DNA of 23,687 bases from contig CAZCGU010000022.1 of NCBI GenBank assembly GCA_964498525.1, positions 1 through 23,687 on the forward strand, given 5' to 3'. Shown here in pieces: positions 1-6,428 of this stretch. The position numbers and the translations under genes were made by a program. Source of the DNA: DTU098 sp964498525 (GTDB lineage Bacteria; Bacillota; Desulfotomaculia; Desulfotomaculales; Pelotomaculaceae). The number at the start of each line of letters is the position of its first letter. Position 1 is the first letter of the stretch. The notes under the pieces were generated by a model. The model made no database searches, was not told the origin of the DNA, and saw only the letters and a list, made by a program, of their open reading frames with translations.

Positions 1-37
1 AAAAAAGCAGAATCTATCCCCGATGATAGGCTTTTTT
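1..37. terminator. Bidirectional intrinsic terminator at the left edge
   Basis: An A-run followed by GC at the left pairs with GCTTTTTT at the right, and an inner stem CTATC/GATAG closes a CCCGAT loop. The A-tract on one side and T-tract on the other make it usable in both directions. It probably ends a gene lying left of the window. Its left limit may be cut by the window edge. Confidence 0.6.
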
Positions 38-151
38 GTTGTGCTTATTTATACGATATTGAGCATTCATTAGTTACGGTTAGGATATAGGTTATTTAAC
101 TATACCTTTATTTAACTATGTCGTTAATATGAATGTTTCCAAATTGTATGT

Positions 152-196
152 ATGCAGACCAAAAGCCACATTGTGGATTTTGGCCTGCATTTTTTA
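152..196 (+). terminator. Long hairpin plus T-run in the msrD leader (terminator or attenuator)
   Basis: Arms 152-169 and 173-190 pair almost throughout: ATGCAG with CTGCAT, CCAAAA with TTTTGG, CCACA with TGTGG, with two mismatches. Seven bases, mostly T, follow at 190-196. This is a classic intrinsic terminator. It lies about 140 bases upstream of the msrD start, so it is either the end of a lost upstream unit or an attenuator for the resistance gene. No convincing promoter was seen on either side: TTGAGC at 59 with TAGGAT at 81 is only a weak candidate. Confidence 0.65.
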
Positions 197-238
197 TTAC
201 CTAGATTTAAAAACAAAATTCATAGGAGGGACATTTTT

Positions 239-259
239 ATGTATTATATTTTCATGTAA
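239..259 (+). CDS. msrDL: Six-residue regulatory leader peptide MYYIFM upstream of msrD
   Basis: ATG TAT TAT ATT TTC ATG TAA is preceded by a strong Shine-Dalgarno site, AGGAGGG at 224-230, eight bases from the ATG. The peptide MYYIFM differs at one position from MYLIFM, the leader known to regulate msr(D) by macrolide-dependent ribosome stalling (recalled from the literature, not searched). The downstream spacer to msrD holds competing hairpins. The likely job is to sense macrolide on the translating ribosome and release expression of the ABC-F gene. Whether Leu3 to Tyr preserves stalling cannot be told from the sequence. Confidence 0.75.
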   Translation: MYYIFM

Positions 260-271
260 TTCTTCCTGCTA

Positions 272-317
272 AATCGCAGGGTTTTCCCTGCGTACAAGCA
301 AATGAAAGCATGCGATT
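272..317 (+). promoter_or_regulatory. Two mutually exclusive hairpins between leader peptide and msrD
   Basis: Hairpin A is CGCAGGG (275-281), loop TTTT, CCCTGCG (286-292). Hairpin B pairs AATCGCA (272-278) with TGCGATT (311-317). They share bases 275-278, so both cannot form at once. There is no T-run after hairpin A. The arrangement fits a leader whose folding depends on where a ribosome stalls on the six-codon peptide. Pairing is read directly; the switching role is inferred. Confidence 0.5.
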
Positions 318-336
318 ATAGACAGGAGGAAATAAA

Positions 337-1800
337 ATGGAATTGATATTAAATGCAAAAGACATTCGTGTGGAATTCAAAGGACGCGATGTTTTAAATA
401 TAGATGATTTAGAAGTATATGATTATGACCGTATTGGTTTAGTAGGAGCAAATGGTGCAGGAAAAAGCACGTTACTCAAGGTACTTTTAGGAGAATTAAC
501 TTCCCCAGGATGTAAAATGAATCGACTGGGTGAACTTGCCTATATTCCCCAGTTGGATGAAGTAACTTTGCAGAAGGAGAAAGATTTTGCACTTGTAGGC
601 AAGCTCGGTATTGAGCAATTAGATATACAGACCATGAGCGGTGGTGAGGAAACAAGGCTTAAAATAGCACAGGCTTTATCGGCACAAGTTCATGGTATTT
701 TAGCGGATGAACCTACGAGCCATTTAGATCGTGAAGGAATTGACTTTCTAATTGGACAGCTAAAATATTTTACAGGTGCACTATTAGTTATTAGCCATGA
801 CCGTTATTTTCTTGATGAGGTAGTAGATAAAATATGGGAACTGAAAGATGGCAAAATCACTGAGTATTGGGGAAACTATTCTGATTATCTTCGCCAAAAA
901 GAGGAAGAACGCAAGAGCCAGTCTGCAGAATACGAACAATTTATTGCGGAACGTGCCCGATTGGAAAGGGCTGCGGAGGAAAAGCGAAAGCAGGCCCGTA
1001 AAATAGAAAAAAAGGCAAAAGGTGCTTCAAAGAAAAAAAGTACTGAAGGCGGAGGGCGTTTAGCTCATCAAAAATCAATGGGTAGTAAGGAAAAAAAGAT
1101 GCATAATGCCGCTAAATCCCTAGAACATAGGATTGCGGCCTTAGGAAATGTAGAAGCTCCAGAAGACATTCGCAGGATTCGTTTCAGACAAAGTAAAGCA
1201 TTGGAGCTCCACAATCCATATCCTATTGTCGGTACGGAAATTACTAAAATATTTGGGGATAAGGCACTGTTTGAAAATGCATCTTTTCAAATTCCTCTAG
1301 GAGCAAAAGTGGCATTAACTGGTGGTAATGGAACCGGAAAAACAACTTTAATCCAAATGATCTTAAACCATGAAGATGGAATTTCTATTTCACCTAAGGC
1401 GAAAATAGGTTACTTTGCACAGAATGGTTACAAGTACAACAGTAATCAGAATGTCATGGAGTTTATGCAGGAGGATTGTGATTACAATATATCAGAAATT
1501 CGTTCAGTGCTAGCATCTATGGGGTTCAAACAGAACGATATTGGAAAAAGCTTATCTGTTTTAAGCGGTGGAGAAATTATAAAATTGTTGCTAGCTAAAA
1601 TGCTTATGGGTAGATATAACATCCTACTAATGGATGAACCCAGCAACTTCCTTGACATACCAAGCTTAGAGGCTTTGGAAATACTAATGAAGGAGTATGC
1701 CGGAACTATAGTGTTTATCACCCATGACAAACGCTTACTCGAAAATGTGACTGATGTAATTTATGAAATTAGTGATAAGAGCTTAAAGCAGATTCGATAA
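337..1800 (+). CDS. msrD: Msr(D)-type ABC-F ribosomal protection protein (macrolide resistance)
   Basis: A cytosolic 487-residue protein with two ABC ATPase domains and no membrane segment. It binds the ribosome and ejects macrolides from the exit tunnel. Walker A motifs GANGAGKST (37-45) and GGNGTGKTT (about 329-337), signatures MSGGEE (100-105) and LSGGE (409-413), and Walker B motifs LADEPTSHLD and LMDEPSNFLD are all intact. The catalytic glutamates fall at E125 and E434, the positions used for MsrD mutants. A Lys/Glu-rich inter-domain linker spans about 190-270. Length and most residues match MsrD as I remember it; the last dozen residues diverge. Start: ATG with AGGAGG seven bases upstream. 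No mef efflux gene is visible upstream, unlike the usual mef-msrD pair. Codon use is AT-rich compared with genes after 6.4 kb, fitting acquisition. Confidence 0.92.
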   Translation: MELILNAKDIRVEFKGRDVLNIDDLEVYDYDRIGLVGANGAGKSTLLKVLLGELTSPGCKMNRLGELAYIPQLDEVTLQKEKDFALVGKLGIEQLDIQTMSGGEETRLKIAQALSAQVHGILADEPTSHLDREGIDFLIGQLKYFTGALLVISHDRYFLDEVVDKIWELKDGKITEYWGNYSDYLRQKEEERKSQSAEYEQFIAERARLERAAEEKRKQARKIEKKAKGASKKKSTEGGGRLAHQKSMGSKEKKMHNAAKSLEHRIAALGNVEAPEDIRRIRFRQSKALELHNPYPIVGTEITKIFGDKALFENASFQIPLGAKVALTGGNGTGKTTLIQMILNHEDGISISPKAKIGYFAQNGYKYNSNQNVMEFMQEDCDYNISEIRSVLASMGFKQNDIGKSLSVLSGGEIIKLLLAKMLMGRYNILLMDEPSNFLDIPSLEALEILMKEYAGTIVFITHDKRLLENVTDVIYEISDKSLKQIR

Positions 1801-1913
1801 ACGGACTGAACTATAAGATTTTAGAAAAGTGGCTTTATGAAGAAATGGATTTTAATCCTGCACCAATGACAGGAATTCGAAAAGCGATGAAAGAATTTAA
1901 GGAGAGGTTATAA
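1779..1913 (+). pseudogene. 3' remnant of an unidentified gene, overlapping the erm start
   Basis: This frame is open from just after a stop at 1776-1778 and runs through the msrD-erm gap to TAA at 1911-1913. That stop shares its last base with the erm start codon (TAATG), the usual sign of translational coupling. It has no start codon of its own and overlaps the last codons of msrD in another frame. The reading, including EKWLYEEMDFNPAPMTGIRK, looks protein-like, but I do not recognise the family. The simplest reading is that the C-terminus of a gene formerly upstream of erm was left behind when msrD was joined to it. Confidence 0.45.
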
Positions 1914-2647
1914 TGAACAAAGTAAATATAAAAGATAGTCAAAATTTTATTACTTCAAAATATCACATAGAAAAAATAATGAATTGCATTAGTTTAGATG
2001 AAAAAGATAACATTTTTGAAATAGGTGCAGGCAAAGGTCATTTTACTGTTGAATTGATAAAAAGATGTAATTTTGTAACGGCGCTAGAAATTGATTCTAA
2101 ATTATGTGAGGTAACTCGTAATAAGCTCTTAAATTACCCTAACTATCAAATAGTAAATGACGATATACTGAAATTTACATTTCCTAGCCACAATCCATAT
2201 AAAATATTTGGCAGTATACCTTACAACATAAGCACAAATATAATTCGAAAAATTGTTTTTGAAAGTGCGGCCACAGTAAGTTATTTAATAGTGGAATATG
2301 GTTTTGCTAAAAGGTTATTAAATACAAACAAATCACTAGCATTGCTGTTAATGGCAGAGGTAGATATTTCTATATTAGCAAAAATTCCTAGGCATTATTT
2401 CCATCCAAAACCTAAAGTGGATAGCACATTAATTGTATTAAAAAGAAAGCCAGCAAAAATGGCATTTAAAGAGAGAGAAAAATATAAAACTTTTGTAATG
2501 AAATGGGTTAACAAAGAGTATGGAAAACTGTTTACAAAAAATCAATTTAATAAAGCTTTAAAACATGCGAGAATATATGATTTAAACAATATTAGTTTCG
2601 ATCAATTTTTATCGTTATTTAATAGTTATAAAATATTTAACGGCTAA
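1913..2647 (+). CDS. erm: Erm 23S rRNA (adenine-2058-N6)-methyltransferase, ErmC-like
   Basis: A Rossmann-fold SAM-dependent methyltransferase of 244 residues, the same length as ErmC. The family methylates A2058 of 23S rRNA and gives macrolide-lincosamide-streptogramin B resistance. The SAM-binding motif EIGAGKGHFT lies at 36-45. The RNA-binding C-terminal half, with FHPKPKVDS and VMKWVNKEYGKLFTKNQFN, is close to ErmC by memory. Oddity: the catalytic motif reads GSIPYNIST, with Ser101 where Erm enzymes have Asn (NIPY); codon AGT could arise from AAT by one change. Start: ATG with AAGGAGAGG just upstream, overlapping the stop of the preceding remnant. No Erm leader peptide directly precedes it, so expression probably depends on readthrough from msrD. 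The exact Erm class would need a similarity search. Confidence 0.93.
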   Translation: MNKVNIKDSQNFITSKYHIEKIMNCISLDEKDNIFEIGAGKGHFTVELIKRCNFVTALEIDSKLCEVTRNKLLNYPNYQIVNDDILKFTFPSHNPYKIFGSIPYNISTNIIRKIVFESAATVSYLIVEYGFAKRLLNTNKSLALLLMAEVDISILAKIPRHYFHPKPKVDSTLIVLKRKPAKMAFKEREKYKTFVMKWVNKEYGKLFTKNQFNKALKHARIYDLNNISFDQFLSLFNSYKIFNG

Positions 2648-2686
2648 AAACAATAAATCACTTGTAACTGTAAATGTTTAATTATA

Positions 2687-2724
2687 GGTAGGATAGCATA
2701 GGTTAAGTGCTATTCTGCCTTTTT
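2687..2724 (+). terminator. Intrinsic terminator after erm
   Basis: A 12-bp stem, GGTAGGATAGCA (2687-2698) with TGCTATTCTGCC (2708-2719), is fully paired counting two G-U wobbles. It has a 9-base loop and is followed by TTTTT at 2720-2724. It ends the msrD-erm unit 40 bases after the erm stop. Confidence 0.85.
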
Positions 2725-2754
2725 AAAGTAAGGTATACGTTCTAGAGAGAGACT

Positions 2755-3053
2755 GGATATGTTCCTGTCTACCGATAGCCCCAAAAACGCAGTAGATATG
2801 TTTCCACAAACAATGGTCAAGCTTGGATATGTTCCCCCAAATGACCCTTGATATAAACAGGGCTTGGGACAATGAATTTGATAGCTATCCTATCCTCTTA
2901 ACACACGTTGAGACGGTTGTATCATTGTCCCACAAAAAAGCAGATACGCATATCAACATAAATGTAGAGTTTGGTGACGATAAAGGACAGATTCCCATTG
3001 ATGAGATAGCGAGAAAAGCTGAAGAAAGTAAGCATAACAAAAAAGCAACATAA
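2755..3053 (+). pseudogene. Decayed 3' end(s) of a RumA/RlmD-type 23S rRNA uracil methyltransferase gene
   Basis: The C-terminus of RumA-type enzymes typically contains a DMFP...HVETVV motif. Here the DMFP codons occur three times in 80 bases (GGATATGTTCC at 2755, AGATATGTTTCC near 2794, GGATATGTTCC at 2825), but only the last copy is followed, 40 bases late, by THVETVVSLSHKKADTHI. The tail, ending at TAA 3051-3053, resembles the C-terminal extension found on clostridial RumA proteins. A 76-codon frame from ATG 2823 is open, but its first ~30 residues look like junction sequence, and no Shine-Dalgarno site precedes it. I read this as stacked remnants left by successive insertions at a rumA 3' end rather than a real gene. 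Confidence 0.6.
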
Positions 3054-3082
3054 TGGAAATGTTTTGATGAAACATGTATAAT
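3054..3082 (+). promoter_or_regulatory. Promoter for rhuM
   Basis: TGGAAA (3054-3059), a 17-base spacer, then a perfect TATAAT (3077-3082). It is placed about 28 bases before the chosen rhuM start and begins right after the stop of the rumA remnant, so the cassette carries its own promoter. Confidence 0.6.
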
Positions 3083-3110
3083 AAAGAAAAAGTGTATAAG
3101 GGGAATGAAT

Positions 3111-4112
3111 ATGGGTTCTGAAATTATAATGTATCAAACAGACGATGGTTTGACTAAAATAGAAACTACTTTTGAAGGTGATACCGTTTGGTTATCTATT
3201 GACCAAATGGCAGAATTATTTCAGCGTGATAAGTCTACAATCTCTCGTCACATAAAAAACATATTTAATGAAGGAGAATTGACACGCAATGCAGTTGTTG
3301 CAAATTTTGCAACAACTGCAGCTGATGGTAAAACATATCAAGTAGACTACTATAATTTAGATGTAATTATTTCTGTAGGCTATCGCGTAAAATCTTTACG
3401 AGGTACTCAGTTTAGAATTTGGGCAAGCAATGTTTTAAAGGAATATATGAAAAAAGGATTCGCTATGAATGATGAACTTCTAAAAAATAATGGCGGTGGA
3501 ATTTATTTTGATGAGTTACTGGAGCGTATTCGAGATATTCGTTCATCAGAAAAAGTATTCTGGAGGAAAGTACTAGATATTTATGCCACAAGTGTTGACT
3601 ATGACCCCAGAACAGAAGTATCTACTTTGTTTTTTAAAACAGTACAGAATAAAATGCATTGGGCAGCTCATGGGCATACTGCGGCAGAAAAGATTTATTA
3701 CTCAGCAGATGCAGACAAGCCTTATATGGGAATGCTTAGTTTTAAAGGAGAACAACCTAGACAAGCAGATGCATTAGTAGCAAAAAACTATTGCATTGAA
3801 GAGGAGTTAGATGCATTAAACAGCATAGTTTCTGCTTATCTTGAATTTGCTGAAATGCAGGCCCGTAGAAGAATACCAATGTATATGTCAGATTGGATTG
3901 AAACTTTGGATGGATTTTTGAAATTATCCAAGCATGAAATTCTAACCCATGCTGGAAAGATTAGTGCTAAAACTGCTGAACTTAAGGCAAAGGAAGAGTA
4001 TAAGAAATATAAGGAGCTACACTTAGGTGATGTTTCTAGGGTAGAGAAAGATTACATAAAGGCCTTAGAAGATATGGAAAGCAAGTTATTAGGTGAAGGT
4101 GATAAAGAATAA
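3111..4112 (+). CDS. rhuM: RhuM family protein (Virulence_RhuM)
   Basis: A 333-residue cytosolic protein whose overall pattern matches the RhuM family: an N-terminal region with WLSIDQMAELFQRDKSTISR (an HTH-like DNA-binding segment, about 26-45), the conserved YYNLDVIISVGYRVKS and TQFRIWA stretches, and a C-terminal helical region. The molecular function of RhuM is not established; homologues occur on pathogenicity islands, prophages and next to restriction-type loci. Start: ATG 3111 has AAGGGG seven bases upstream, whereas ATG 3105 would leave one base, so 3111 is preferred. The next gene lies 66 bases downstream in the same direction. The pair is flanked by rumA fragments. A second copy of its first ~17 codons lies at 6376. 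Family assignment is confident, role is not. Confidence 0.85.
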   Translation: MGSEIIMYQTDDGLTKIETTFEGDTVWLSIDQMAELFQRDKSTISRHIKNIFNEGELTRNAVVANFATTAADGKTYQVDYYNLDVIISVGYRVKSLRGTQFRIWASNVLKEYMKKGFAMNDELLKNNGGGIYFDELLERIRDIRSSEKVFWRKVLDIYATSVDYDPRTEVSTLFFKTVQNKMHWAAHGHTAAEKIYYSADADKPYMGMLSFKGEQPRQADALVAKNYCIEEELDALNSIVSAYLEFAEMQARRRIPMYMSDWIETLDGFLKLSKHEILTHAGKISAKTAELKAKEEYKKYKELHLGDVSRVEKDYIKALEDMESKLLGEGDKE

Positions 4113-4178
4113 GAGTATGTTTATAACTATAACAGAAAAATGAAAGATATAATTTTTTTAAAAGAGGATGCATGAAAT

Positions 4179-4670
4179 ATGGATATGAATTATACATCTA
4201 CTATGATTGAAATGGGAACTTCTCTTACATCGTTGGTAGTTAAAGGAACTGTATCAACAGTAAACTCCAAGATTAAAGCAATTAGAGAAGAGAAAAATAT
4301 AGAAAGGGTGCGATCTACATATGATGAAATTATTAATGAGTTAATTTCAGAGCGTGAAGAAGCTGTTCGTATTGCACAAGCTTATAAATCAGAATTAGAT
4401 AAGATTGAAATAAGCGATGAAGATATTAAGCATCTGAATAGTACAGTAGGACGCGTTTTGGAGATATTAAAAGTTATGGCTCCTGATACGCCATTAGAAA
4501 CATACGAACAAATAAAAGGGCTTATTAGTGTAGATACATTAAAGGCGGTACAGTTACTGGGATTTAATTATAAAGCTGCAATTGGAGAACCGCTAACACA
4601 GCTTTGTGCAGATGCAATTTTATCTAAAGTAAAGGGTAAAAACATAAATCGAAATAAATCAAAACGATAA
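4179..4670 (+). CDS. Hypothetical coiled-coil protein, partner of RhuM in the cassette
   Basis: 163 residues, no signal peptide, no clear membrane segment. Residues about 30-80 are charged and heptad-like (KIKAIREEKNIERVRSTYDE, ISEREEAVRIAQAYKSELDK), suggesting a coiled coil. The middle holds a helical stretch with TVGRVLEILKVM, and the C-terminus is basic (NINRNKSKR). A Shine-Dalgarno-like AGAGGA lies about 10 bases before ATG. It follows rhuM closely with no terminator or promoter between them, so co-expression is likely. Base composition matches rhuM. I do not recognise the family; a dimeric or effector-binding partner of RhuM is only a guess from position. Confidence 0.65.
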   Translation: MDMNYTSTMIEMGTSLTSLVVKGTVSTVNSKIKAIREEKNIERVRSTYDEIINELISEREEAVRIAQAYKSELDKIEISDEDIKHLNSTVGRVLEILKVMAPDTPLETYEQIKGLISVDTLKAVQLLGFNYKAAIGEPLTQLCADAILSKVKGKNINRNKSKR

Positions 4671-4811
4671 ATAAATCTCAATTTTTCAATATATAAGTTA
4701 ACTATGAAACAGAATTTTGCACATCACATTATATTTATTTAATAAAAAAGTTTGATCCTTCTAAAATGCTATAAAATTAAAATTGATAATATTTATATTA
4801 TAATAGTTTGT

Positions 4812-4877
4812 GGGGATATGTTCCAAAATTGCATAATCGTTGAGACGGTAGTATTGATGTCACGCACAAAAGATTAG
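4812..4877 (+). pseudogene. Second 3' fragment of a RumA/RlmD-type gene
   Basis: GAT ATG TTC CAA ... GTT GAG ACG GTA GTA reads D-M-F-Q-N-C-I-I-V-E-T-V-V-L-M-S-R and ends at TAG. Spacing between DMF and VETVV is exactly that of an intact RumA C-terminus (DMFP-four residues-HVETVV), unlike the left copy near 2825, which has an insertion there. Pro and His positions have decayed. It starts with the same GGATATGTTCC found at 2755 and 2825, so the rhuM cassette lies between two rumA 3' ends. Confidence 0.6.
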
Positions 4878-5185
4878 AGAAGCTGAAAAGCCTGTAAATA
4901 AAGGGATTTGGATATTTGTTGGCTTGAAACTTTAGTCTTAAAAATCATGATTTTACAGGTTCGTGGAAACAAATCGAAGTAAGTAATTTGGGATGTGACA
5001 GAACGGCTTAGATGTCGGTGCTTGCTGACAGAGCAGAATAGATATTTTTTGAAAAAGCCGAAGTTGTGAGAGCAGGTTGGATGTTGGCATAAAAATAAGC
5101 TGGTATTATCGACAAAACTGTGCACAGATTGTCGGATGAGTAAATGCACCATTTGATAATATTGATATGGAAAGGAGGTTGTTTG
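4878..5185. other. AT-rich spacer with no recognised gene
   Basis: This 308-base stretch has stops in all frames and no coding sequence I can support. It separates the rumA fragment from the truncated AraC gene and presumably holds the upstream region of the latter. A GATAAT at 5155-5160 could be a -10 box, but no -35 sits at proper spacing. Confidence 0.4.
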
Positions 5186-5300
5186 ATGGATTCTTTAAGG
5201 AGTATGAATAATGCATTGGCATACATTGAAGAGCACTTAACGGAGTATATTGATTATAGTAAAATTTCTAAGATTACTTACTGTTCGGAGGTTGATATAT
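5186..5300 (+). pseudogene. Truncated AraC-family transcriptional regulator (N-terminus only)
   Basis: ATG 5186 has a strong AAAGGAGG at 5171-5178. The reading MDSLRSMNNALAYIEEHLTE, then YIDYSKISKITYCSE, is the N-terminal HTH start common to AraC regulators with an effector-binding C-terminal domain. Identity is lost within about 38 codons: after YCSE the expected second helix is missing and GC-richer unrelated sequence begins near 5300. The right edge is approximate. The promoter and ribosome site survive, so a short truncated peptide might still be made. Confidence 0.6.
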
Positions 5301-5383
5301 ATGCTGTTGGATTTTCTCAGCCGCGCTGGTTTGTCAAGCCGGCGCCAGGCGCTTAAAATGGCGCTATGGCTTTTGCGGAAAGT

Positions 5384-5996
5384 TTACGATGCCGAGTCTC
5401 GGCATGCGGCCATAAGTTTCTCGCTAATTACAGGAGGAAGCTGGAGTCCAAAGCAAATAAGTGCTGCCGTTTCCACTTTTGGAGTCGTTTCACCCTTTAT
5501 AGTTCGGCTTATGGTTTTCGGATCGCGGTCAATTTCAAGACCGAGATCGGTATAGTTCCGAGTCGAATCTTTGCAGCCTGTCTGGATACTCCGAAATCAG
5601 TCTCCAACGCCGTAATGACCTGCTCCATGACTTCAATGGTGTGGCGAGCATTGGTTTCACGCATAAACCTCGCTGTGTATTCCTTAGCTCTTACCTTGAA
5701 CGGCCCTATAGGCATTTGAATCCTTGGAGCGAGAGCATTTGCCTGTCATTCCATCCAGTCAGTAGCTGACCTGACTTTGTTATCCCTAATGCCACCCATA
5801 ACTTTGCATTTTTTTTGAGTAGCGTTTTCGTTGTATAGACGTTCCAATTCAAAGACTTTTCTGTGTTTATCCCAATGGACACATTCATGAACGATGGTAT
5901 TATTAACGGATCCCAAATTGCGTAAAAAATATGCATCGGGGTCTACAAAAATTGTACCGCTTTTAACCTGTATTTTTTTGTAAGAGGAGCTATCTT
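5384..5996 (-). pseudogene. Broken ImmA/IrrE-family metallopeptidase with C-terminal HTH region
   Basis: Read on the minus strand, one frame gives VDPDAYFLRNLG, then NTIVHECVHWDKH with the HExxH-type zinc motif of ImmA/IrrE peptidases. It continues to an in-frame TGA where Trp is expected (codons GAA TGA CAG GCA AAT, family E-W-Q-A-N). After the stop the frame continues through VMEQVITALETDFGVSRQAA. A shift follows, and a second frame gives LGLEIDRDPKTISRTIKGET and LICFGLQLPPVISEKLM, an XRE-like HTH. It ends at TAA (5384-5386). The N-terminal part is absent: sequence identity starts right after the stop of the recombinase remnant at 6003. Such genes usually regulate integrative elements. Nonsense mutation, frameshift and 5' loss make it non-functional. 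Confidence 0.65.
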
Positions 5997-6002
5997 TTGA
6001 TC

Positions 6003-6125
6003 TTATTCATTCACAGCCACCATCACTCCGAACTTGAATGCTATAGTGAATTTGTCCTCGTGGATAGTGACTTTTTCAATCAGCTGCCGGATGAGTTGCC
6101 CGTCATATTCAGGGAGAGAAAAAGC
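6003..6125 (-). pseudogene. C-terminal remnant of a large serine recombinase
   Basis: The minus-strand reading EYDGQLIRQLIEKVTIHEDK, then FTIAFKFGV and a stop at 6003-6005, matches the conserved C-terminus of Tn4451/TnpX-type large serine recombinases (as I recall, LIRQLIEKVTVYEDKFTVEFKSG). Only about 40 codons remain. Upstream the frame runs into antisense ISAs1 sequence. It marks where an integrative element's integrase used to be, with the ImmA/HTH remnant directly behind it. Limits are approximate on the right. Confidence 0.6.
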
Positions 6126-6139
6126 ATTGGTTGATTTGA

Positions 6140-6375
6140 ATACAGTCACGCTTGGTCCCAAAAGTGGTCTAACAGAGTACCTGGCCAAAATCAAGGATCC
6201 CCGAAAACCGCGTGGTGTTCGTCACTCTCAGATGACCGTCCTGGCTGTGGCAATTTGCGCTCTTTTATCCGGCGCAAAAAGCTTTATTGGTATCGGCGAA
6301 TGGGCTGCTAATTTATCACAGGAACTACTAAAACGCCTTGGGTGTCGTTATAACGATAGACTTAAAAAATATGTG
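6140..6375 (+). mobile_element. ISAs1-family transposase fragment (N-terminus)
   Basis: Plus-strand frame reads LTEYLAKIKDPRKPRGVRHS followed by LAVAICALLSGAKSFIGIGE and LKRLGCRYNDRLKKYV. This is the N-terminal, transposase-associated domain of ISAs1 (H-repeat) elements. The catalytic DDE domain is missing: at about 6375 the frame passes directly into rhuM-like codons. The left end abuts the recombinase remnant near 6125-6150, and no terminal inverted repeat was identified. A 139-codon frame spanning 6034-6453 is a chimera of antisense recombinase, IS and rhuM sequence, not a gene. Confidence 0.7.
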
Positions 6376-6428
6376 AATATGGGCTCTGAAATTATAATGT
6401 ATCAAACAGAAGATGGTCTGACTAAAAT
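6376..6428 (+). repeat. Duplicate of the rhuM 5' end (first ~17 codons)
   Basis: From GAATATGGG at about 6374 the sequence matches the start of the gene at 3111: MGSEIIMYQTEDGLTKI here against MGSEIIMYQTDDGLTKI there, with only a few silent or single-base differences. The match stops abruptly at about 6428, where GC-rich ATP-grasp coding sequence begins. It is fused in frame behind the ISAs1 fragment. It represents either a second, mostly deleted rhuM gene or a recombination scar. Confidence 0.8.
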
